Origin: Bacillota bacterium
Lineage (GTDB): Bacteria; Bacillota; UBA5301; JASBVW01
Direction of reading: 5' to 3'
Length of the DNA stretch: 13,753 nt
Assembly (NCBI GenBank): GCA_029961005.1
Contig: JASBVW010000010.1
Coordinates: forward strand, 1-13,753
Shown here in pieces: positions 6,435-12,894 of this stretch (within the stretch, counting starts at the first letter, position 1; each line of letters starts with the position of its first letter). The position numbers and the translations under genes were made by a program. The notes beneath the pieces were generated by a model. It saw nothing but the letters and a program-made list of their open reading frames with translations, was not told where the DNA came from and did no database searches.

Positions 6435-7482
6435 TGGCCATCCCTCTCTGCCGGAATTTACCCAGGACCCACTCCCAGGAGAACTCGCTCCGCCCGAAGA
6501 GCCCGCGGCGGTAAAAGAGCATCAAGGCCACCAAGAGCACCGAAAAGATCACCATGCGCATGCCGGAAACCCCCGGCAACTGCAGCGGCCCGATCCGGAT
6601 GGGCGTCTCTACGATGCGGAGCAGCTCCTGGAGCACGGTGAAGAGCACCGCCGTCACCGCCGCGCCCGTGGTGCTGCCCAGGCCGCCCAGAACGATGATC
6701 ACCAGGAGGTTGAAGGTCATGGTGAAGGTAAAGATGGTGGGCGAGACGGTGCTGATCAGGGCCGCCAAAAGGCCCCCGGCCACCCCGCCGAAGAAGGCGC
6801 TCACCACCAGGGCCAGGAGCTTGAGGCGGAAGACGTTGATGCCCATGGCTGCCGCCGCCACCTCGTCCTCCCGGATGGCCTTCATGGCCCGTCCAAAGCT
6901 GGACTGGGCCAAGTTGCGCACCACCCAGATGGTGAAGATGGCCCAGCCCCAGGTCCACCAAAGGGTGGCATAGTTGGGGATGCCCTTGATCCCCATGGCA
7001 CCGTTGGTCAGCCCGATCAGGTTATTGGCCAGGACGAAGATGATCTCGCCGAAGCCGAAGGTGGCGATGGCCAGGTAGTCGCCCCGCAGGCGCAGAGAAG
7101 GAAAGCCGACCACGAAACCTCCGGCCACGGCCACGATTCCCCCGGCCAGGACCGCCAGGGGGAAGAGGTGGGGAGGCAGGGAAAAGGTGTTAAAAGGCCA
7201 GGCCAAGGGCTCCAGAATCCAGCCCATCTCTTTTTGCGCCAGGGGGAGGATCAAGAGCGCCACCACATAACCGCCCAGGGCCATAAAACCGTTAGGCCCC
7301 AGGGAGAACTGGCCGGCAATCCCGTTAATGAGGGTATAGCTCACCGCCGCCACCACGTAGATGGCCGCCGTATTCAGGACTCGCACATAATAGGCGTCCA
7401 GGTTGCGCTCAGCCCACCAAAGAAAGAGCGCCCAGGCCAAAAGGACACCGCTGGTCAGGATTTGCCGCGTGCGCTGGCTCAT
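6400..7482 (-). CDS. livM: Branched-chain amino-acid ABC transporter permease LivM
   Basis: Inner-membrane permease that pairs with LivH. 360 residues with many hydrophobic segments (for example around 10-24, 38-52, 70-82, 108-127, 138-154, 178-188, 222-245 and further C-terminal ones). The conserved family stretch YTLINGIAGQFSLGPNGFMA (49-68) and the cytoplasmic coupling loop FGRAMKAIREDEVAAAAMGI (196-215) are clear. A hydrophilic C-terminal tail follows the last helix. ATG 7482 follows the livH TAA with no gap, and AAGGAG lies 9 bases upstream inside livH, so translation is likely coupled. The 3' end overlaps livG by 35 bases. Confidence 0.95.
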   Translation of the reverse strand: MSQRTRQILTSGVLLAWALFLWWAERNLDAYYVRVLNTAAIYVVAAVSYTLINGIAGQFSLGPNGFMALGGYVVALLILPLAQKEMGWILEPLAWPFNTFSLPPHLFPLAVLAGGIVAVAGGFVVGFPSLRLRGDYLAIATFGFGEIIFVLANNLIGLTNGAMGIKGIPNYATLWWTWGWAIFTIWVVRNLAQSSFGRAMKAIREDEVAAAAMGINVFRLKLLALVVSAFFGGVAGGLLAALISTVSPTIFTFTMTFNLLVIIVLGGLGSTTGAAVTAVLFTVLQELLRIVETPIRIGPLQLPGVSGMRMVIFSVLLVALMLFYRRGLFGRSEFSWEWVLGKFRQRGMASASDQSGNLEA

Positions 7483-8382
7483 TTACACCTTCTCCTTCAG
7501 GGATTCGCCCAGGATCCCCGTGGGTTTAACCAGTAAGAACGCAATCAGGATGGCAAACACAAAGGCATCCCGGTAGCCCGAGAAGTCGGGGAAGAAGGCC
7601 ACCGCCATGATCTCGGCCAGCCCGATGATAAAACCGCCGAGCATGGCCCCGGTGATGTTGCCAATGCCACCCACCACCGCCGCCGTGAAGGCCTTCCAGC
7701 CCGGGTAGATCCCCATGAGGGGCTGGATCTGCCAAAACTTGAAGGCCCACATGATGCCGCCCGCCGCCGCCAGGGCCGATCCCAGGGCAAAGGTATAGCT
7801 GATGATGCGGTCTACGTTGACCCCCATGAGGCGGACGGTCTCGATATCGGTGGCCACGGCCCGCATGGCCATGCCCACCTTGGTGTTGTAGATGATGTAG
7901 AGCAGCAAGCCCAGACAGGCCAGGCTGAGGAGGGGCACCCAGACCGCCACCCCGGGGATCTTGATCCCCGCCAGGTCGTAGACGCGGGCAAAGAGCCCGG
8001 GGATGTACTCGGTGAAGCCCTTGGGCCGCGCGCCCAAGACCACGATGCCCAGAGTCTCCAAAAAGAAAGAGACCCCCACGGCAGTGATGAGGGCCGAGAT
8101 GCGCGGCTCCTGGCGCAAGGGGCGGTAGGCCACCCGGTCGATGAACATCCCCAACAGGGCCGCGGCCAGGAGCGTCAGCGGCACCACGGCCCACCACGGC
8201 AATAAGAAGAATGAGACCAGGTAAAAGGCGGTATAGGCGCCCACCATGAAGACGTCGCCGTGGGCGAAATTAATGAGGCGGAGAATGCCGTAGACCATGG
8301 TGTACCCGATGGCGATCAAGGCGTAAAGGCTGCCCAGGGAGATGCCGTTCATTAATTGCTGGACCAAAGTCTCCAGTGTCAT
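7483..8382 (-). CDS. livH: Branched-chain amino-acid ABC transporter permease LivH
   Basis: Partner permease of LivM in the membrane channel. 299 residues, the usual LivH size. It shows the N-terminal LivH signature YGILRLINFAHGDVFMVGAY at 31-50 and the coupling loop KVGMAMRAVATDIETVRLMG at 168-187, with hydrophobic helices across the rest. ATG 8382 has AGAAGGTG upstream. It is separated from livK by 108 bases that contain a GC-rich hairpin and abuts livM exactly (TAA then ATG). Confidence 0.95.
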   Translation of the reverse strand: MTLETLVQQLMNGISLGSLYALIAIGYTMVYGILRLINFAHGDVFMVGAYTAFYLVSFFLLPWWAVVPLTLLAAALLGMFIDRVAYRPLRQEPRISALITAVGVSFFLETLGIVVLGARPKGFTEYIPGLFARVYDLAGIKIPGVAVWVPLLSLACLGLLLYIIYNTKVGMAMRAVATDIETVRLMGVNVDRIISYTFALGSALAAAGGIMWAFKFWQIQPLMGIYPGWKAFTAAVVGGIGNITGAMLGGFIIGLAEIMAVAFFPDFSGYRDAFVFAILIAFLLVKPTGILGESLKEKV

Positions 8383-8410
8383 GCCGTCACCTTCTGCCCA
8401 GATGGGGTGA

Positions 8411-8447
8411 GAGGGCGGCCCCCCGACTCCGCGGTCGGGCCGCCCTC
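8411..8447 (-). promoter_or_regulatory. GC-rich intercistronic hairpin between livK and livH
   Basis: Arms GAGGGCGGCCC and its complement (8411-8421 with 8437-8447) pair over 11 bp; two further pairs form past a CCC bulge. On the minus strand no T-tract follows the stem, so readthrough into livH is expected. Such structures between a binding-protein gene and its permease genes often stabilise the upstream mRNA or partly attenuate transcription, giving more binding protein than permease (established pattern, for example malE-malF). That role is inferred here. Confidence 0.5.
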
Positions 8448-8490
8448 TGCCTAGTCTTTTCTCTGTGCTGTCCGCGCTTCCTGTTGCGCC

Positions 8491-9612
8491 TTACGGATTC
8501 ACGGTCGCGAGGTATTCGAACTTTCCGTTGACCACCTTGCGGATGACCACCGGCTTGATGGCGTCGCCGTTTTCGATCGTCACGGTACCAGTGACGACCT
8601 CCAGGTTCTTGGTCGCCTCTATGGCGTCGCGGATCTTCGTAGGATCGGCAGACTTGGCCCGCTTGATGGCGTCCAGGATGATGAGGTACGAGTCAGCCGC
8701 CAGGGCACCGAAGGCGTTGGGCTCCTTCCCGTACTTCTTGCGGTAGGCTTCCACGTACTTCTTGCCCAGAGGGGTCATGGCCGCCTTCTCGTGCCAGAAA
8801 GCGGTGTGCATCAGCCCCTCCACCGCGTCGCCGCCGATCTGCACCAGCTCCGGTGCATCAGCACCGTCCCCGGAGAGGATGGGGGCCTTGATCCCCAGTG
8901 CCCGCGCCTGGCGGGCCGCCAGAGCGATCTCGGTGTAGTAGTTGGGAATGTAGAGGATGTCGGGGTTCGCGTTCTTAATGGCAGTCAACTGGGCGCTGAA
9001 GTCCTGATCGCCCGTCTTGATGAACTGCTTGGCCACTACCCGGCCGCCCAGCCGCTTGAACTCGTCCTCGAAGAACTTGCCCAAGCCTACGCAGTAATCC
9101 TGGGCCACGTCGACCAGGATGGCCGCCCGGCGCGCCTTGAGCTGGTCATAGGCGAACTTGGCCGCGATCTTGCCCTGGAAGGGGTCGATGAAGCAGGCCC
9201 GGAAGACGTACTTCTTGCCCTGGGTCACCAGGGGGTTGGTGGTGCTGGGCCCGATCATCGGCACCTTGTACTTCTCTCCCTCGGCCCCGGCCGAAAGCAG
9301 CGCGCTGGAGGTCATGGTGCCGATGATGGCCACCACCTTCTCCTTCTCGATCAGCCGGTCGGCCACGATGGCGGCCTCGGCTTTGTCGGACTTGTTGTCC
9401 ATCAGAACCAGCTGCACCGGCCGGCCCAGGACCTCGGGCTTGACCAGCTCCTGGATGAGCTGCAACCCTTCATAGCCCATCTGGCCGTACGCCGCCACGG
9501 CTCCGGTCATCTCCAGGTTGAGCCCGATCTTAATCGGCTCTACGGCCAAAGCGGAGCCGGTGAGGGCCAGAACCAAAAGACCCGCCAGCAAAACCAGCGT
9601 AAACTTCTTCAC
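8491..9612 (-). CDS. livK: Branched-chain amino-acid ABC transporter substrate-binding protein LivK
   Basis: Extracytoplasmic receptor that delivers the amino acid to LivHM. 373 residues. A Sec signal peptide is visible: KK at 2-3, hydrophobic core TLVLLAGLLVLALTG, and an ALA cleavage site near residue 23; there is no lipobox Cys, which is unusual for a Gram-positive receptor. The mature part begins EPIKIGLNLEMTG and follows the LivJ/LivK fold: PVQLVLMDNKSD, VVAIIGTMTSSALLS, VPMIGPSTTNPLVT, the hinge TGDQDFSAQL and ALAADSYLIILDAI. The start is GTG 9612 with AGGAGG about 8 bases upstream. Substrate is assigned by family and operon; amides, urea or other amino acids are alternatives for this family. 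Confidence 0.92.
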   Translation of the reverse strand: MKKFTLVLLAGLLVLALTGSALAVEPIKIGLNLEMTGAVAAYGQMGYEGLQLIQELVKPEVLGRPVQLVLMDNKSDKAEAAIVADRLIEKEKVVAIIGTMTSSALLSAGAEGEKYKVPMIGPSTTNPLVTQGKKYVFRACFIDPFQGKIAAKFAYDQLKARRAAILVDVAQDYCVGLGKFFEDEFKRLGGRVVAKQFIKTGDQDFSAQLTAIKNANPDILYIPNYYTEIALAARQARALGIKAPILSGDGADAPELVQIGGDAVEGLMHTAFWHEKAAMTPLGKKYVEAYRKKYGKEPNAFGALAADSYLIILDAIKRAKSADPTKIRDAIEATKNLEVVTGTVTIENGDAIKPVVIRKVVNGKFEYLATVNP

Positions 9613-9887
9613 TTCTTCTTCCTCCTTCCTTCTCTCCTGCCCTCTCTAAACCTTCGGGACGCTTTTCTTAAGGTACGGTTACTGCAGCACTCGCCTCACC
9701 GATTCACTGGTGACCTTGGAGGCCGGCGCCCGACACGGCGGCCAGGCCACCCGTCTCGGCGCTGCTCAGAGCTCTCCCCCTCCGCCTCACCTCCTCCGGC
9801 CGCTCAGCGACAGGCAAAGGCAAGCCTCAAGACTGACTTCCGTAAGTAAATACTCCGCCAGCGAGAAAAGTCCTGCTCTGGAATGAA
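9613..9887 (-). promoter_or_regulatory. Structured 5' region of the liv operon
   Basis: The 275-base gap between the upstream terminator and livK holds no convincing gene. It should contain the liv promoter, but I see no clear -35/-10 pair. A strong imperfect stem-loop is visible at 9726-9762 (outer arms GCGCC/GGCGC, inner ACGG/CCGT and GGCC/GGCC pairings). A livK-distal AT-rich stretch, GGAGTATTTACTTACGG on the minus strand (about 9840-9856), is the likeliest promoter neighbourhood. A leader regulating livK is possible but unproven. Confidence 0.35.
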
Positions 9888-9924
9888 GAGGAAAAGCTCC
9901 CGCCCAGTCGTCCCGGGCGGGAGC
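9888..9924 (-). terminator. Rho-independent terminator after the DUF1540 gene
   Basis: In the minus-strand transcript GCTCCCGCCC pairs perfectly with GGGCGGGAGC (plus 9915-9924 and 9896-9905) over a 9-base loop and is followed at once by TTTTCCTCTT. It lies 22 bases past the DUF1540 stop and ends the ispE-gntR-nucleotidyltransferase-DUF1540 group, so livK needs its own promoter. Confidence 0.9.
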
Positions 9925-9946
9925 CCTCTGCAGCCGCACTGAGGTC

Positions 9947-10189
9947 TTAGTACTTGGCCTCGCCGCGGGGGCGCATCGTTTCGCAGCAGGTCTCCCCAGA
10001 ATGGCGGGCGCTGCGGCGGGCGGCGCGCCTCTCCCCGATCGTCCCCACCTCCATGCCGCCGCGCCCTATTGCCCGCTCGTCGTCGGCGTCTCCCCGCATA
10101 TTGTTCTTCACCCAAATGGAATCCGCCGTGCAGACCTCACCTTCTCCCCAGTAGTGGCAACTGTCCACAGAGCACCGCACGTCTGTCAC
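9947..10189 (-). CDS. DUF1540 small cysteine-containing protein
   Basis: 80 residues, function unknown. The N-terminus VTDVRCSVDSCHYWGEGEVC (1-20) followed by TADSIWVKNN matches the DUF1540 pattern C-x4-C-(Y/H)W-x(n)-C-x-A-x2-I-x-V common in Clostridia; a second cluster, GETCCETM, sits at 65-72. Five cysteines (6, 11, 20, 68, 69) suggest metal binding, by inference. The middle and tail are rich in Arg and Gly. GTG 10189 is chosen because AGGGAGG lies 8 bases upstream and the DUF begins right there; a longer reading from ATG 10255 would translate through a hairpin and lacks a good ribosome site. An intrinsic terminator follows. It lies 75 bases after the nucleotidyltransferase gene. Confidence 0.75.
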   Translation of the reverse strand: MTDVRCSVDSCHYWGEGEVCTADSIWVKNNMRGDADDERAIGRGGMEVGTIGERRAARRSARHSGETCCETMRPRGEAKY

Positions 10190-10201
10190 TCTCTTCGCCT
10201 C

Positions 10202-10231
10202 CCTATGCACTGCTTTTTGGCAGTACATAGG
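10202..10231 (-). promoter_or_regulatory. Hairpin abutting the DUF1540 ribosome site
   Basis: In the minus-strand RNA CCTATGTACTGC pairs with GCAGTGCATAGG over 12 bp (one G-U wobble) with the 6-base loop CAAAAA. The last bases of the 3' arm (AGG) are also the first bases of the AGGGAGG Shine-Dalgarno. No T-run follows, so it is not a terminator. Translational control or mRNA processing between the nucleotidyltransferase and DUF1540 genes is inferred. Confidence 0.5.
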
Positions 10232-10264
10232 CTGGCCAGGAGGGCTTAAAATCATGCACCCCGC

Positions 10265-11026
10265 TCACACCGGAGTCCCGCAAACGCGGCGCGCCAGCTC
10301 CAGATCGCTGGGTTTATCCACATCGATCCCTACCTCGGGGTAGCGGCTGATCACCCCCGCCCCCACAAAGCCCAGCTTTTTCTGCACTCGTTTTTCCACC
10401 TCGGCAATGGAGAGGCGGTTGAGGACGAACTTGACGATCACCCGCACCCCCAAGAGCCGCCCCAACTGCCAGGGCTCTTTGCGCGCCGCCACTGCTTGCT
10501 CGATGAGGCGGCGGTGCTGCAAGATCACCCAGGGTTCCAGGAGCACCAGGTTTCCGCCCGTGAAGACACCTTCTTTAAGTCGGACGTAGGTGCGCCGTAC
10601 TCCGGGGTACTTGGCTTCGTTGCTCTCCCGGGCGACGATGGCGTAGTAAACGTCTGCCCGGCGGCGGGCGCACTGGGCTACAAAATCGTCGATGGCCTCC
10701 GGGGTGAGCAGGGGAAGGTCAGAGGTCACCAGAAGGACCTTCCCCTGAGGGGCCAGGGCTTCGATCCCCAAAAGGATGTTCTCCACCAGCGACCGGCCCC
10801 GCTCCACCACCAGGTCCACCCGGCCGTGGAGAGCCTGCTCCAGCTCAGCCCGCGGCCCGACCACCGCTATCCGCCCCACCGAGTGAGCCTGGCGCACGGC
10901 CTCCACCACGTATTCCACCATCGGCCGCCCGTTGATCGAGATCAGAGCCTCGTACGGCTCCTGGGCGCATTCTCGCAGCGGGCCGGCGTTATCAGCGCCG
11001 GCCAGGATGACGGCATCAACCTTCAT
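10265..11026 (-). CDS. MobA-like NTP transferase domain protein, function unknown
   Basis: 253 residues with a nucleotidyltransferase (NTP_transf_3/MobA-like) Rossmann fold. Visible: VDAVILAGA at 3-11, NGRPMVEYVVEA at 32-43, RIAVVGP at 52-58, LLVTSDLPLLTPEAIDDF at 98-115 (the metal-binding Asp is D103), FTGGNLVLLEP at 155-165 and YPEVGIDVDKPSDLELA at 229-245. The usual glycine-rich GxGxRxG...K loop after LAG is missing: residues 11-27 read ADNAGPLRECAQEPYEA, with no loop Lys. I recall the same oddity in relatives beside ispE and a GntR gene in Clostridia, so it may be a family trait rather than decay. The start ATG 11026 has GGAGG 7 bases upstream, 29 bases after gntR. Substrate unknown. Confidence 0.8.
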   Translation of the reverse strand: MKVDAVILAGADNAGPLRECAQEPYEALISINGRPMVEYVVEAVRQAHSVGRIAVVGPRAELEQALHGRVDLVVERGRSLVENILLGIEALAPQGKVLLVTSDLPLLTPEAIDDFVAQCARRRADVYYAIVARESNEAKYPGVRRTYVRLKEGVFTGGNLVLLEPWVILQHRRLIEQAVAARKEPWQLGRLLGVRVIVKFVLNRLSIAEVEKRVQKKLGFVGAGVISRYPEVGIDVDKPSDLELARRVCGTPV

Positions 11027-11055
11027 AGGCCTTCCTCCTCGGCCGCTCGCGCGGT

Positions 11056-11781
11056 TCACTCCTTGATCTTCTCTGGCCTTTCGGCCTCCCCGGCGCCCAG
11101 GATCTCCTCCTGCGCGCTCAAGACCTCCATCAGACTATTTTCTGCATTTTCAATATGCTCATACGCCCGGTTTTGCGCCAGCTCCGAGTCGCGCTCCGCT
11201 ATAGCCTCGACGATCCTCCGGTGCTCCTCCAGGGCCAGGTGCAACCGGCCCGGCTGGCGCAGGGAACTGTTGCGGAAGCGCTGAATCTGCTCCCGAAGGT
11301 TGGCCACCAGCTGGGAAAGCCTTTCATTGTGCGCCGCCTTCATGAGGGCTTCGTGAAACTGGGTATCCAGGTCCACCGTTTCGTCCACCTTCTCCCGCTG
11401 GGCCAACTCCGCACTCCGGACCAGGATCCGCTCCAGGTTATCCAGCTCCTCTTCGGTACAGCGCTCGGCCGCCAGCCGAGCGGCCAGCCCCTCCAGGGCG
11501 CGCCGGATCTCAAAGACGTCGGCGATGTCTTTCATGGAAAAACGGGAGACATAGGCGCCCTTGCGCGGGATCATCAAGACCAAACCTTCCAGCTCCAGCT
11601 TCCGGATGGCTTCCCGCACCGGAGTCCGGCTAACCCCCAGTTCCTCGGCCAGTTGGATCTCCATCAGCCTCTCCCCCGGGCGCAGCCGTCCGGAGATAAT
11701 GGCCTCCCGCAAGGACTCGAAGACCAGTTCCCGCAAAGGTTTGTAGTTATCCAATTTAATTGGTAAGATCCCCTTTGTCAT
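11056..11781 (-). CDS. GntR-family transcriptional regulator, FCD (FadR C-terminal) type
   Basis: DNA-binding regulator of 241 residues. The N-terminal winged helix spans about 14-80: YKPLRELVFESLREAIISG, PGERLMEIQLAEELGVSRTP with recognition-helix residues SRTPVREAIRKLELEGLV (51-68), and the wing IPRKGAYV. The C-terminal all-helical FCD domain carries the metal-site set D139, H143, H187 and H209 (LDTQFHEAL, EEHRRI, YEH), typical of members that bind a carboxylate ligand through a metal. ATG 11781 has GGAGG 6 bases upstream; the longer in-frame reading would run into the ispE end. It lies 45 bases after ispE, suggesting co-transcription. The ligand is unknown; the liv operon or the neighbouring nucleotidyltransferase could be targets, but no operator is identified. 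Confidence 0.92.
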   Translation of the reverse strand: MTKGILPIKLDNYKPLRELVFESLREAIISGRLRPGERLMEIQLAEELGVSRTPVREAIRKLELEGLVLMIPRKGAYVSRFSMKDIADVFEIRRALEGLAARLAAERCTEEELDNLERILVRSAELAQREKVDETVDLDTQFHEALMKAAHNERLSQLVANLREQIQRFRNSSLRQPGRLHLALEEHRRIVEAIAERDSELAQNRAYEHIENAENSLMEVLSAQEEILGAGEAERPEKIKE

Positions 11782-11826
11782 CTTCTTCCTCCCCCTCCTC
11801 AGAGCCAGGCGGCCGGCCAAGCGCAC

Positions 11827-12747
11827 TCAAGTACTCGACCCCGGGAGCGCCCGGACGGCATAGACCTTGCCCCACTCCGGCCGGCGCCGGGCCACCTCTG
11901 CAGCCAAGTTTCGGGCTTGCTCCTCGCCCTCCACCAGGCCGAAGACGGTGGGGCCGCTGCCGGACATAGCCGCGCCCAGCGCCCCCAGTGCCAGCAGGCC
12001 CTCTTTGATCTCCTTCAGGACGGGATAGCGCGGGAACACCACCGCCTCCAGGGCATTGCCCACCAAGCGCCCGACCCGTGCCGGATCCCCCTCTTGCAGC
12101 GCCTCCACCAGCTCCTCTACCTTGAGGCGGCTCTTCTCTCCCACTTCATCCCAGGCGCGGTACACCTCCGCCGTGGACAGGCCGAAAGGAGGCTTGACCA
12201 GGACAAACCAGAGTTCGACCGCCGGCCGGAGAGGAGAGAGCCGCTCTCCGATCCCCTGGGCCAGGGCGGTCCCGCCCTGCAGGCAAAAGGGGACGTCGGC
12301 GCCCAGGCGCACCGCCAGGCGGTGCAGCTCCTCCGGGGTCCGGCCCAGGTCCCAGAGGAGATTCAAGCCCTTGAGGACCGCTGCGGCATCGGCACTTCCC
12401 CCGCCCAGCCCCGCCGCCGCCGGTATCCTTTTGTGCAGGCGGATCTCCACTCTCAAGGCCACTCCGTATTCCCCGGCCAAGAGCCGGGCCGCCTGGAGAG
12501 CCAGGTTCCGCTCATCGCCCGGGATGTCCTCGCCTTCCAGCCCGGGCTCCCTGCTGATGACGAGACGAGCGCGGGAATTTTCTCCGCCGCGCGGCGGGCA
12601 GTCGAGCAACTGCACCGAATCAGCCAGGTCCACCGACTGGAGAACCATCTTCACCTCGTGGTAGCCGTCCGGCCTCCGCCCGAGGACGTCCAAGGCCAGG
12701 TTGAGTTTGGCCGGAGCAGCCAAGCTGAGCATCTTCTTTGCGTCCAT
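11827..12747 (-). CDS. ispE: 4-(cytidine 5'-diphospho)-2-C-methyl-D-erythritol kinase
   Basis: Phosphorylates CDP-methylerythritol in the non-mevalonate (MEP) isoprenoid pathway; GHMP kinase fold, cytosolic. 306 residues, slightly above the usual 285-300. The PAKLNLALDVLGRRPDGYHE stretch (12-31) carries the catalytic Lys14, the ATP loop PAAAGLGGGSADAAA is at 109-123, catalytic Asp151 is in GADVPF, and the third GHMP motif is GAAMSGSGPTVFGL at 258-271. ATG 12747 gives the normal N-terminus but no Shine-Dalgarno precedes it; a TAAAAT hexamer sits only 5 bases upstream of the ATG, so a leaderless message is conceivable. An in-frame ATG at codon 6 also lacks a good site. First gene of the group ispE-gntR-nucleotidyltransferase-DUF1540, divergent from feoB. 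Confidence 0.96.
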   Translation of the reverse strand: MDAKKMLSLAAPAKLNLALDVLGRRPDGYHEVKMVLQSVDLADSVQLLDCPPRGGENSRARLVISREPGLEGEDIPGDERNLALQAARLLAGEYGVALRVEIRLHKRIPAAAGLGGGSADAAAVLKGLNLLWDLGRTPEELHRLAVRLGADVPFCLQGGTALAQGIGERLSPLRPAVELWFVLVKPPFGLSTAEVYRAWDEVGEKSRLKVEELVEALQEGDPARVGRLVGNALEAVVFPRYPVLKEIKEGLLALGALGAAMSGSGPTVFGLVEGEEQARNLAAEVARRRPEWGKVYAVRALPGSST

Positions 12748-12828
12748 AAGTGATTTTATTGGCCGGAAGAGAGTAAAATCCTCTTAACCCGGTCTCTACT
12801 TCCCAGGGCGCCTTCTTCTCACCTCACC

Positions 12829-12856
12829 TTGACAAAAAAGGCACCCTCGGTATAAT
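12829..12856 (+). promoter_or_regulatory. Sigma-A-type promoter of feoB
   Basis: A perfect TTGACA (12829-12834) and a perfect TATAAT (12851-12856) are separated by 16 bases, giving a predicted start near 12863 and a leader of about 30 bases before feoB. It is the clearest promoter in the window. Confidence 0.85.
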
Positions 12857-12860
12857 TGAA

Positions 12861-12879
12861 ATTGAGAATATTTTTCAAT
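12861..12879 (+). promoter_or_regulatory. Fur-box-like dyad over the feoB transcription start
   Basis: ATTGAGAATATTTTTCAAT is a 19-base imperfect palindrome (7 of 9 positions pair). Its core TGAGAATATTTTTCA (12863-12877) matches 11 of 14 defined bases of the 7-1-7 Fur box TGATAAT-N-ATTATCA (established consensus). It lies immediately after the -10 and over the predicted start, the expected place for iron-dependent repression of feoB. Binding by Fur is inferred. Confidence 0.5.
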
Positions 12880-12894
12880 GGAAGGCGGCGCTGC

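Noticed and set aside
6259..7536. A 425-codon open frame on the plus strand opposite livM and livG
   Set aside because: It is antisense to well-supported liv genes, is rich in His, Gly, Gln and Asp as expected from reading GC-rich codons backwards, and shows no domain or ribosome site.
8411..8460. Intrinsic terminator between livK and livH
   Set aside because: The stem is strong but on the transcribed (minus) strand it is followed by CTCACC, not a T-run, and the downstream genes belong to the same transporter.
9726..9770. T-box riboswitch in the livK leader (a GACGGGTGGCC stretch on the minus strand)
   Set aside because: The T-box core with its TGGN bulge and the specifier-loop landmarks cannot be lined up, and no terminator/antiterminator pair with a T-tract precedes livK.
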